Positions 18,046 through 25,280 of a stretch of 43,470 bases of DNA are shown one piece after another (positions within the stretch are counted from its first letter, which is position 1; each line of letters opens with the position of its first letter). The stretch is taken from positions 1 through 43,470 of the forward strand of contig CALEZD010000109.1 of assembly GCA_937928385.1 (NCBI GenBank), in the 5' to 3' direction. The translations under genes and the position numbers were made by a program. The notes under the pieces were generated by a model. The model searched no databases. It was given only the letters and a program-made list of their open reading frames with translations, and had not been told where the DNA came from. This DNA is from an uncultured Bacteroidota bacterium. Its GTDB lineage: Bacteria > Bacteroidota > Bacteroidia > Chitinophagales > Chitinophagaceae.

Positions 18046-18675
18046 CTAATAGCCCATCACTTCCTCCAGCTCCGCTATCATCATAGCCGTAGCGCCCCAT
18101 ATTACGTGGTCATTATCCAGCAGGTAGGCGGGTGCCTTTATCAGCATTTCGGGGAAGGCGCTGGGGCGTATATGCCTGATGGCTTTCCGCTCCGGCAGGA
18201 ACAATTCTTTCACAGGTACTTCCAGTATATACTGCACCTCAGCCTCATTTATCCGGCTCTCGGTAATGCTGTGCATATAACCCACAAAAGGGTGTACGTT
18301 GGAATTGCTGACCGGGATATATAATTGCGAGAGATGGCCCAGGATTTCTATTGATGACGAAGGAATGCCCACCTCTTCAAAGGTTTCCCTGAGGGCGGTT
18401 ACCTGCAGGCTTTCATCTTCGCGGTCGCGCCTCCCACCGGGGAAGCTTATCTGCCCGCTGTGGGGTTTGCCGTCCTCCACGCGCTTTATCAGCATCAGGT
18501 TTAGTTCTTCCTCCAGCGGAAACAGTAGTGCCAGCACAGCGCTCTCACGGGCGTCTTCAGGCAGCTCAGGCGGCAAGGGCCTCACCCGGCTGGCCATCCT
18601 GTTTTGGGCTGCCAAGCCGGGCAAAGGTTGCATCAACCTCAGTTTCAGTTGTTCTATGATATCGGTGTATTGCAA
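18046..18675 (-). CDS. NUDIX hydrolase, CoA pyrophosphatase type
   Basis: NUDIX hydrolase of 209 residues, similar to CoA/8-oxo-dGTP-type pyrophosphatases that hydrolyse CoA or related nucleotide diphosphates. The Nudix box is visible as GGRRDRED ... ALRETFEEVGI (about residues 80-105, matching Gx5Ex7REUxEExGU). An upstream SGQISFPGG segment supports the CoA-pyrophosphatase group. The N-terminal LKLRLMQPLPGLAAQNRMAS is typical of Bacteroidota members. No ATG is available before that segment: the frame starts with TTG at 18675, immediately after the TAA of the preceding gene and in the same frame. It is the third gene of the probable pirin, YjdI-CDGSH, NUDIX operon. Confidence 0.88.
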   Translation of the reverse strand: MQYTDIIEQLKLRLMQPLPGLAAQNRMASRVRPLPPELPEDARESAVLALLFPLEEELNLMLIKRVEDGKPHSGQISFPGGRRDREDESLQVTALRETFEEVGIPSSSIEILGHLSQLYIPVSNSNVHPFVGYMHSITESRINEAEVQYILEVPVKELFLPERKAIRHIRPSAFPEMLIKAPAYLLDNDHVIWGATAMMIAELEEVMGY

Positions 18676-19113
18676 TTACTCGTCTTTGAATCCGCAGGTG
18701 CGGTGTGTACCATCGCAAAAGGGTTTGTTGCCCGACTGCCCGCAACGGCACAGGGCGGTAGTCCTCTGCTTCACCGTTTCGTTACCGTGTTTGTCTTTCA
18801 GTATGATATCGCCATGCACCAGTAAAGGGCCGTTTTTGGTTACCTCTATGCGCGTATTCGCGGCGGCAGGTAGCAGATCGCTTTCCGCAGCGTCGTTCCT
18901 GTACCAGCTTAGTGCACCCGATGGGCATTTATCTACTTGTGCCATGATGGCATCTGATGCAGCGCCGTCAATCTTTACCCAGGGTTTTACCCGCGGGTCA
19001 AACACTTCCGGCAGGCCAGTCCAGCATTTTTTTGAATGAATGCACAGCGCAGGTTTCCATACTACCGTTACATCTCCATTGGTATACTTCTTCGTTATAT
19101 TATTTGCGTCCAT
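18676..19113 (-). CDS. YjdI-like and CDGSH iron-sulfur fusion protein
   Basis: Small cytosolic iron-sulfur protein of 145 residues made of two modules. Residues 1-80 match the YjdI/mono-cluster ferredoxin type (CIHSKKC, DPRVKPWVKIDGA, VDKCPSGALSWY), and residues 110-142 match a CDGSH zinc-finger-like [2Fe-2S] domain (CRCGQSGNKPFCDGTH, with the C-x-C-x(n)-C-D-G-T-H signature). The pair is a known architecture. Possible roles are redox sensing or cluster transfer. It lies about 40 bases downstream of the pirin gene and its TAA directly abuts the NUDIX start, pointing to coupled expression. Confidence 0.9.
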   Translation of the reverse strand: MDANNITKKYTNGDVTVVWKPALCIHSKKCWTGLPEVFDPRVKPWVKIDGAASDAIMAQVDKCPSGALSWYRNDAAESDLLPAAANTRIEVTKNGPLLVHGDIILKDKHGNETVKQRTTALCRCGQSGNKPFCDGTHRTCGFKDE

Positions 19114-19153
19114 CGGGTGGTATTAGCTATCGTAATTTAAACAATAGTTTTCA

Positions 19154-19873
19154 TTACCACTCCATCGGCACTTCAAACAATACCAGCTCTGTATCAGCAG
19201 TCGCGTCTATGGTTATCTTACCCGTATCGGTAATGCCCACCGCATCCCGCCTGTTCAGCGCCTGTCCCTCGGTAGTGGCACTGCCGTCTATCACAAACAG
19301 GTAAACACCGTTGCCTGCTGAGTGCAGGTTGTACTCCAGGCTTTTGCCCGCTTCTATGGTACTGCGGTATATCCATGCATCCTGGTGTATCTTCATACCC
19401 GGGTCTTCGTTATCTATGGGCGATACGATTGCCTGCCATTGGTTCACCCTTTCGGCAGCGGGAAATACGCGCTGGTCGTAGCGTGGCTGCACATTCTTCT
19501 TATTGGGGAACAGCCATGTCTGCAGCAGGTTCACCGCTTTATCCTTGTTATGGTTGTACTCGCTGTGGAACACACCCGTGCCGGCACTCATCACCTGCAC
19601 CTCGTCAGGATGAATAGCCTGTGTATGCCCCATGCTGTCTTTATGCTCCAGGGCGCCGTCCAACACTATGGTAATTATTTCCATATTGTCGTGCGGGTGC
19701 TTACCAAAGCCCATGCCCGGGGCTACGATATCGTCGTTGAGCACGCGCAATGCCCCAAAGTGTATGCGGGAGGGGTCGTGATAACCCGCAAAGCTGAATG
19801 AATGGTGTGCGTTGAGCCAGCCGTGGTCTGCATGGCCGCGTGTATCTGCCGGGTGAAATATTGTATTTGCCAT
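19154..19873 (-). CDS. Pirin family protein (YhhW-like)
   Basis: Bicupin of 239 residues. The pirin metal motif is visible as HPHDNMEIITIVLDGALEHKD (His, His, Glu and His residues in about 59-79). A C-terminal cupin includes an AGTGVFHSEYNHN segment (about 97-110). YhhW-type pirins can cleave quercetin in vitro, but other members act as redox-responsive proteins; the substrate here is unknown. It is first in the pirin, CDGSH, NUDIX set and has its own candidate promoter. The start at 19873 matches the family start (MANTIFHPADTRGHADHGWL). Confidence 0.9.
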   Translation of the reverse strand: MANTIFHPADTRGHADHGWLNAHHSFSFAGYHDPSRIHFGALRVLNDDIVAPGMGFGKHPHDNMEIITIVLDGALEHKDSMGHTQAIHPDEVQVMSAGTGVFHSEYNHNKDKAVNLLQTWLFPNKKNVQPRYDQRVFPAAERVNQWQAIVSPIDNEDPGMKIHQDAWIYRSTIEAGKSLEYNLHSAGNGVYLFVIDGSATTEGQALNRRDAVGITDTGKITIDATADTELVLFEVPMEW

Positions 19874-19924
19874 TATTTATCCTTTGATTGTTAGTTAATA
19901 ATTGTAGCTACATCAATTATGATA

Positions 19925-19932
19925 CAAAGGTA
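19925..19932 (-). promoter_or_regulatory. Candidate -7 box of the pirin operon
   Basis: The minus strand reads TACCTTTG, an exact TAnnTTTG match 52 bases upstream of the pirin ATG. Confidence 0.5.
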
Positions 19933-20055
19933 CAGATTAATATATCCTATGGCTAATCCGCAGCCTTATACACCTATCGACAATGTTAATACTTACAGCG
20001 CCGGCATGGTTAAAAAATATAAATCGCTAATTTGCCCCAAAACAGATACGAAGGG

Positions 20056-20796
20056 ATGAAGACAGCATACCTGTTTATTTTATTGATATTCTTAAGTTTA
20101 ACAACAAAAGCAGGCTCAAAAGAACTGGATACAGTCATTACCAAAGAGCCTGGCGGATGGGAATTTGTACAGGTGATAGTGATAGCCAACCAGCAGGTGA
20201 TAATAGAGGGCAGCCGTTACAAAGGGAAAAAAGAAGGAGTGTGGAATGAGTTCTGGCCATCGAAATACCCCAAAAACATGACGAGCTACCACGAGGGCAA
20301 AAAGCACGGCATGTATATGGAAATAGATGCTGACGGGGCACTGCACCTGGTAGAACATTATAAAAATGGTAAACTGCACGGCCCCCGCAGGGAGTATAAG
20401 CACCTGGGGCCGGTAATACTGGAAGAGAACTATGCTGATGGCAACAAACATGGCCCCTACCGGAAAAATTACGAAACGGCGATGCCCCAGGAGACAGGCA
20501 CATATAAAAATGGAGAACGTGATAGTGTCATCACCTGGTACTACCCCAACGGAAACAGGTATGTGGAGTACACTTATAAGAATGGTATAAAAGAAGGCCC
20601 CTGCACCGTGTACACAGAGAAGGGGTATAAAGCCGAGACTGGTGAATATAAAAACGATGTAAAGGCGGGACTGTGGAAAGAGTTTTACCCCAACAACAAG
20701 GTAAAAGCCGAAGGCATATATGTGAACGATGAAAAGATAGGAGAGTGGAAAGAATATGATGAACTGGGCAAACTGATAAAGACTGTAAAATACTAA
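20056..20796 (+). CDS. Secreted MORN-repeat (YwqK-like) protein
   Basis: Exported protein of 246 residues. Start at ATG 20056 because a signal peptide follows (MKTAYLFILLIFLSLTTKAG); a TTG eight codons upstream was rejected. From residue 50 the sequence consists of about eight repeated MORN-like units of roughly 20-23 residues built on a GxxxGxWxxFYxNGxxxxxxxYxxG pattern, for example KEGVWNEFWPS, KHGPYRKNYET, KEGPCTVYTEKG, KAGLWKEFYPN, KIGEWKEYDELG. YwqK-type MORN proteins are sometimes annotated as toxin-antitoxin partners, but no toxin is adjacent here. It lies only 7 bases before the sigma-54-type regulator, so the pair is probably co-transcribed. Function unknown. Confidence 0.8.
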   Translation: MKTAYLFILLIFLSLTTKAGSKELDTVITKEPGGWEFVQVIVIANQQVIIEGSRYKGKKEGVWNEFWPSKYPKNMTSYHEGKKHGMYMEIDADGALHLVEHYKNGKLHGPRREYKHLGPVILEENYADGNKHGPYRKNYETAMPQETGTYKNGERDSVITWYYPNGNRYVEYTYKNGIKEGPCTVYTEKGYKAETGEYKNDVKAGLWKEFYPNNKVKAEGIYVNDEKIGEWKEYDELGKLIKTVKY

Positions 20797-20803
20797 ACAA
20801 CAG

Positions 20804-21967
20804 ATGGCACAAACTATACTGGTAATAGACGACGAAAGGGCGATACGTAATACGCTGAAGGACATCTTATCCTTCGAGGGCTTTGAAGTAGAAGAAGCGG
20901 CTGATGGGGTGGAAGGGTTGGAAATGATAAAAGCCAAAGACTACAACTGCATCCTGTGCGATGTGAAGATGCCCAAGATGGATGGCATAGAAGTATTGGA
21001 GAAGGTAAAAGAACTGAAGCCTGATATACCTTTTGTAGTGATATCAGGGCATGGGAATATAGAAACTGCTGTAGATGCGGTAAAGAAAGGCGCTTTCGAT
21101 TTTATATCGAAGCCACCTGACCTGAACCGCCTGCTCATCACCATACGCAATGCGATGGACAGGAGCTCACTGGTGACGGAAACCAAACAACTGCGCAAAC
21201 GAATATCGCGCAATGCGGAGATGATAGGCAGCTCGGCTGCTATGAAGCATATACACGACACTATAGCCAAGGTGGCAGCCACCGATGCGCGTGTACTGAT
21301 AACCGGCGACAATGGCGTAGGCAAAGAACTGGTAGCCCGCAACATACACGAACTAAGCCCGCGGGTCAACGGGCCGATGATAGAAGTAAACTGTGCAGCC
21401 ATACCGTCTGAACTGATAGAGAGTGAACTTTTTGGCCATGAGAAGGGCTCTTTTACTTCCGCCATTAAACAACGCATAGGTAAGTTTGAGCAGGCTAAGG
21501 GCGGTACGCTCTTCCTGGATGAGATAGGAGATATGAGCCTGGATGCACAGGCCAAAGTGCTGCGCGCCCTGCAGGAAAGCAAAATAACCCGCGTAGGCGG
21601 CGACAAAGAGATAAAGGTGGACGTACGCGTGATAGCCGCTACCAACAAAGACCTGATGCAGGAGGTAGAGGACAAAAAATTCCGCCTGGACCTGTACCAC
21701 CGCCTGGGTGTGGTAATCATACACGTACCCACGCTGAACGAACGTACCGAGGACATACCTGAGCTGGTGGAACATTTCATAGAAGACATCAGCAACGAAT
21801 ACAACCAGGGCAAGAAGGATATAGAAAAGGCTGCACTGGACGCTATGCAAAAACACAACTGGACGGGCAACATCCGCGAGCTACGCAACGCCGTAGAACG
21901 CCTCATCATCTTCAGCGATAAGAAGATAACGAAGAAGGATGTGGAGTTGTATATATTGGGTAAGTAG
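20804..21967 (+). CDS. NtrX/NtrC-type sigma-54-interacting response regulator
   Basis: Two-component response regulator of 387 residues. The receiver domain occupies residues 1-120 with the phospho-Asp in LCDVKMPKMDG (about residue 52). The AAA+ sigma-54-interaction domain (about 140-370) has Walker A GDNGVGKE (about 168), the sigma-54 contact loop as GSFTSA (consensus GAFTGA, about 215), Walker B GGTLFLDEIGD (about 233) and an arginine-rich end. The usual C-terminal Fis-type helix-turn-helix is missing: the protein ends soon after ITKKDVELYILGK. Such short forms are known in Bacteroidota. No sensor kinase gene is adjacent. The preceding secreted MORN gene is a possible co-expressed partner. 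Confidence 0.92.
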   Translation: MAQTILVIDDERAIRNTLKDILSFEGFEVEEAADGVEGLEMIKAKDYNCILCDVKMPKMDGIEVLEKVKELKPDIPFVVISGHGNIETAVDAVKKGAFDFISKPPDLNRLLITIRNAMDRSSLVTETKQLRKRISRNAEMIGSSAAMKHIHDTIAKVAATDARVLITGDNGVGKELVARNIHELSPRVNGPMIEVNCAAIPSELIESELFGHEKGSFTSAIKQRIGKFEQAKGGTLFLDEIGDMSLDAQAKVLRALQESKITRVGGDKEIKVDVRVIAATNKDLMQEVEDKKFRLDLYHRLGVVIIHVPTLNERTEDIPELVEHFIEDISNEYNQGKKDIEKAALDAMQKHNWTGNIRELRNAVERLIIFSDKKITKKDVELYILGK

Positions 21968-22014
21968 GGTGGTATTGCATCGTCAATTATCGACAATAGA
22001 TATGTATAGTTACA

Positions 22015-22533
22015 CTATTGCTCTACTAAGGAAAAAGTATTTATATCAAGATAATTTGTCGGAGCAGCTCTATTGACAATCTCAAAATAATAATACAACC
22101 GTGTAACTTTATCAATACCCATGTGATAGTTTATATACAACTGGTTCATGCTATGTGGCTCATTCCAACTGAAAACAGCACATTCACTACAATCGTGTGC
22201 TGGAGTTTCACCAGGATATAAACTATAAAGCAGGTTTATCGGATGTTCCTGATTATTTATGCTACGAATGCTGACAGAATTTTTGGTAGTACGCTGATAA
22301 ATTTCTACTTCATAATTCTCAACCCATATACTGTCAACTACTATGGTTGAGTCGAATTTCATTTTATGTATCATCCAGCCTTTAAACAGCCTGACCCCTT
22401 GAACATTTGCGGTAGCCGCTTCTGTATCTATTTTGGGTTCTTCGATTGTCGGGCCAACAATCTTATTTTCTTTTTTTGTGCAACTTATTGTAACAGTGTA
22501 TAGCAACAGGAATAAAAAGACAGAACGTGTCAT
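22015..22533 (-). CDS. Putative lipoprotein of unknown function
   Basis: Protein of 172 residues from the ATG at 22533. A hydrophobic signal (MTRSVFLFLLLYTV) ends in the lipobox TISC, so it is probably a lipoprotein. A TTG start at 22608, which overlaps the previous gene's stop, would add 25 residues not like a signal and was not chosen. The mature part has no recognised domain. It contains an alternation of charged and aromatic residues and a pair of cysteines in HDCSECAVF (about residue 105). It follows the next lipoprotein gene by about 70 bases on the same strand. Confidence 0.6.
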   Translation of the reverse strand: MTRSVFLFLLLYTVTISCTKKENKIVGPTIEEPKIDTEAATANVQGVRLFKGWMIHKMKFDSTIVVDSIWVENYEVEIYQRTTKNSVSIRSINNQEHPINLLYSLYPGETPAHDCSECAVFSWNEPHSMNQLYINYHMGIDKVTRLYYYFEIVNRAAPTNYLDINTFSLVEQ

Positions 22534-22604
22534 ACGTCTTACAGGTTTGTTATCATACATCAAGAATCGTGCCTCACTTAATGTAGATGTTACCCTAACG
22601 ATTT

Positions 22605-23249
22605 TCAAAGACGAAACCCCTCCAAGTAACTAACCTTCCACTTACCATTTTCTTTTACCGCTCTTGCGTTATAAGAGAAATCTTTCCAGCCTGCATGTTC
22701 ATTCACTCCAAGGCCGCCCCACTTCCAAACAAACTCAACTTGGTTGTCAGTTATGGTCTTTATCTCTACAGTAACGTTGTCCCAAAGGGTTGGGCTATCA
22801 TACGGAACATCCTGGCATAGCGTCCATGGGTCAACCTCAGTAGCGAAAGTGATAGGTGGTATTTCTCCTACGTAGCTTGGTTCAATCTTCCCACTCCTAT
22901 ATTGGCTATCCAATATTGTGATAATCCGGCTGTAATTGTCAATGAACTCATCTGCAAAAAAACCTGTTTCTCTGAATTGCGTAACGGTCACTCTAAACTT
23001 GTCCATATCTATCCCGATATAAAGGCTGTCTCCGCTGTCATGCAGCAATGGTAGCAGATTAACGCCTTCAGGGGTTTCAGCCCAATTCAACATTTGCCTG
23101 ATGAGCGTTTGAATTTGCTCTTCCTCGCCTACAATATCTGTTTGTTCTACAAAAGCAGTCGGCTCATTCGCAACCGTTGTATCGCCACGCCCGTCACAAC
23201 TCAAAAATGTCAACGCTGATATTATAATCAACAGGCTTGATAGTTTCAT
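22605..23249 (-). CDS. Putative lipoprotein of unknown function
   Basis: Protein of 214 residues. Signal peptide with lipobox TFLSC (Cys about residue 18; MKLSSLLIIISALTFLSC) at the ATG 23249. The mature part is acidic and mixed helix/strand with a long central segment (TLIRQMLNWAETPEGVNLLP) that looks like a small soluble fold such as DUF3828/DUF4348-type proteins, but I cannot assign it confidently. A possible 7/8 promoter element (TACCTTCG on the minus strand, 23321-23328) lies upstream. It precedes a second lipoprotein gene and may share its transcript. Confidence 0.6.
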   Translation of the reverse strand: MKLSSLLIIISALTFLSCDGRGDTTVANEPTAFVEQTDIVGEEEQIQTLIRQMLNWAETPEGVNLLPLLHDSGDSLYIGIDMDKFRVTVTQFRETGFFADEFIDNYSRIITILDSQYRSGKIEPSYVGEIPPITFATEVDPWTLCQDVPYDSPTLWDNVTVEIKTITDNQVEFVWKWGGLGVNEHAGWKDFSYNARAVKENGKWKVSYLEGFRL

Positions 23250-23320
23250 TAGTTCTGTTTTTTCTATACCCTAATATCGTAAATATATGCATTGTTCTTT
23301 TCACTGCTATTTATTGGAGG

Positions 23321-23328
23321 CGAAGGTA
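23321..23328 (-). promoter_or_regulatory. Possible -7 box of the lipoprotein gene pair
   Basis: The minus strand reads TACCTTCG, one mismatch from TAnnTTTG, 71 bases upstream of the ATG at 23249. Confidence 0.25.
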
Positions 23329-23352
23329 GCCAGTGGGTGCATCATAACAACA

Positions 23353-23376
23353 AAAGGGATGCACAAGCACCCCTTT
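23353..23376 (-). terminator. Terminator of dnaN
   Basis: Ten-base stem AAAGGGATGC / GCACCCCTTT (one G-T wobble), loop ACAA, placed 25 bases beyond the dnaN stop. A T-rich stretch (TGTTGTTATG) follows on the minus strand. Confidence 0.7.
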
Positions 23377-23401
23377 ATTTATTAGTCAGTATCGAATAAT
23401 A

Positions 23402-24523
23402 TTACACCCCTACCATCAGCGGCATCAGCAGCATGAGGAGGTCTTCGTTTTCCAGTTTTTCCAACGGGCGTACTATACCTGCGCGGGTAGGTGTGCTCAG
23501 GTCCAGCTGTATGTCGTCGCCGTCCATATTGCCCAGCATTTCTATCATCAGCTTGGCGTTGAATGCTATTTTCATATCCTCGCCTTTGTACTGGCAGGTA
23601 AGCGTTTCTTTACCCTCGTAAGAGAAATCTATATCCTGCGCGCTGATGGTAACGGAATTGCCGTTGATATCTAAAACTACCTGGTTGGTTGTTTTATTGG
23701 CAAATATGCTTACACGCTTCAATGCGCTGATGAAGTCGTTGCGGTTGATGGTGAGCTTGTAGGGATTGTCCGTAGGCACTACGGCTTTGTAATCCGGGAA
23801 GCGCGCGTCTATCAGGCGGCAGCTCATGCTTAGCTTATCACTTTTTACAAACAGGTGGCTGCTGTTGTACGACAGTTCCAGTTGGGTATCGTCTGCCGGC
23901 AGTGTGCCACGCAGCTGCTGCAAGGGTTTCTTGGGTACGATGAAACCTTCTTCTTTAGGACAGTTGATGTCTGTTCGGCTCAGCTTCACTAACCGGTGTG
24001 CATCGGTAGACACGAAGGTGAGGCTGTTCTTGCCCAGCTCGAAGTACACACCCGTCATAGCGGGGCGCAAGGTATCGTTGCTTACGGCAAACAGTGTTTT
24101 GTTGATGCTCTCGATAACCGCTATAGAAGCAATATTGAAGTTGGTGGTATTGCCGGGTGCTGGCTCTTTAGGGAAGTCGTCCGCTTTTTCGCCGCCTATC
24201 TTGTACTTACCCACATCGCTGGACATCTCGATAGACAAGTCCTTATCATTAACGTTGAAAGTAATGGGTTGCTCCGGCAGGTTCTTCAGGTATTCAGTCA
24301 GTATTTTCGACGGGATGCAGATACGGCCCTCGCCCTGCGCATCGTTCACGTCCATCTGCACGCGCATCATTGTTTCCAGGTCGGTAGCGGTAAGCGTGAG
24401 GGTATGTCCCTTCAGTTCAAACAAAAAATCTTCTAATACCGACAACACCGTGTTGGTGCTGATTACCCCGCTTATCTGCTGCAGGTTCTTCAATAACGCC
24501 GTGGATGTAACAATGAATCGCAT
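23402..24523 (-). CDS. dnaN: DNA polymerase III beta sliding clamp
   Basis: Replicative sliding clamp that tethers DNA polymerase III to DNA. At 373 residues it is the normal length for three beta-clamp domains of about 120 residues each. Family segments are visible: MRFIVTSTALLKNLQQISGV at the start, LTLTATDLETMMRV, GVYFELGKNSLTFVSTDAHRLV, and SCRLIDARFPDYKAVVP. The C-terminal MLLMPLMVGV is a variant of the usual MPMR-type end and lacks the Arg. It is not next to dnaA or recF. Two DnaA-box-like sequences and a -7 box lie just upstream. Confidence 0.97.
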   Translation of the reverse strand: MRFIVTSTALLKNLQQISGVISTNTVLSVLEDFLFELKGHTLTLTATDLETMMRVQMDVNDAQGEGRICIPSKILTEYLKNLPEQPITFNVNDKDLSIEMSSDVGKYKIGGEKADDFPKEPAPGNTTNFNIASIAVIESINKTLFAVSNDTLRPAMTGVYFELGKNSLTFVSTDAHRLVKLSRTDINCPKEEGFIVPKKPLQQLRGTLPADDTQLELSYNSSHLFVKSDKLSMSCRLIDARFPDYKAVVPTDNPYKLTINRNDFISALKRVSIFANKTTNQVVLDINGNSVTISAQDIDFSYEGKETLTCQYKGEDMKIAFNAKLMIEMLGNMDGDDIQLDLSTPTRAGIVRPLEKLENEDLLMLLMPLMVGV

Positions 24524-24550
24524 CTTTTTCTAATATGGTTTTACTCCAAA

Positions 24551-24558
24551 CAAAGATA
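24551..24558 (-). promoter_or_regulatory. Candidate -7 box of dnaN
   Basis: The minus strand reads TATCTTTG, an exact TAnnTTTG match 28 bases upstream of the dnaN ATG. Confidence 0.55.
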
Positions 24559-24585
24559 GTTGTTTCGCTCACTTTTAAACCCGGC

Positions 24586-24615
24586 TGTGGATATTTCGCC
24601 AAAGGGCGTGGATAA
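24586..24615. promoter_or_regulatory. Pair of DnaA-box-like sites upstream of dnaN
   Basis: TGTGGATAT (24586-24594) and CGTGGATAA (24607-24615) each differ by one base from the DnaA box TGTGGATAA. They are in the same orientation, 21 bases apart start to start (two helical turns), and lie upstream of the -7 box of dnaN (24551-24558), where a bound DnaA could regulate transcription. Confidence 0.45.
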
Positions 24616-24620
24616 GGGGT

Positions 24621-25271
24621 TTAACCTCTACCCTTACCGCTTCTGTACAACACTACGGTCATCTTGATAGTACCTTTATTATCACGGTAATTGGCAGCAG
24701 GGCCCTGCAGACAGTCGGCAAAACCGATGTATAGCGTAGTGGCATCATCGCGCACCAGTATTCTTTGCTGAGCACCCTTTGCATTTTTACCATCGCCTAC
24801 AAAGAAGACCTGGTTGAAGGATGGGTACAATTCTTCGTAGTTTTCGCGGTCTGTATAGTCATCAGCCGGGTATGGCGGGTCCAGGCGGGAGTATTCGCTG
24901 ATCATCACCCCGGTTACAAACATCACTTTCTTATTGTGTTTGATACCCGACAATGCACCGCGCTCGGCTATATCCGTCTTTTGCCCGTAGGCACCACCAT
25001 CGGCCCCAAAGTAGGTACTGTCAAAATCGCCGAAGCAGCTCACCGTGCCTTCCGCATCTTCAAAGGTGATCATCTTCACCCCACGGATGTCAATCTCTAT
25101 GGGAGGGACACCTGCGCCCCCGCGCACCATAGCGGTATCCGTTATTTCGTGAAAGTACAGGTTGGCCTGCGCGGATATCTCGATGGGTATGCGCTGTATC
25201 TCCTCGTCCTGCGCTATGGCGGGAGCAGCAGCCAGTATAGCTGCAAGCATTGTGATATGGTAGAGTTTCAT
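24621..25271 (-). CDS. Secreted protein of unknown function
   Basis: Exported protein of 216 residues with a signal peptide (MKLYHITMLAAILAAAPAIA, cleavage before QDEE). I recognise no domain. The mature protein has mixed beta-like segments with an Asp/Gly-rich central part, for example FGDFDSTYFGADGGAYG, and ends with a basic tail (RSGKGRG). It starts 9 bases after the alaS stop on the same strand, so it is probably translated from the alaS transcript. The gene ends beside the DnaA-box region of dnaN. Confidence 0.65.
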   Translation of the reverse strand: MKLYHITMLAAILAAAPAIAQDEEIQRIPIEISAQANLYFHEITDTAMVRGGAGVPPIEIDIRGVKMITFEDAEGTVSCFGDFDSTYFGADGGAYGQKTDIAERGALSGIKHNKKVMFVTGVMISEYSRLDPPYPADDYTDRENYEELYPSFNQVFFVGDGKNAKGAQQRILVRDDATTLYIGFADCLQGPAANYRDNKGTIKMTVVLYRSGKGRG

Positions 25272-25280
25272 TACCTAATA

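Noticed and set aside
20941..21996. 351-codon minus-strand frame opposite the sigma-54-type regulator
   Set aside because: Shadow of the regulator gene; Ser/Arg-rich product with no domain features.
22534..22608. TTG start for the lipoprotein overlapping the previous stop
   Set aside because: The internal ATG at 22533 places the lipobox at normal distance; the overlap is attractive but the added residues are not signal-like.
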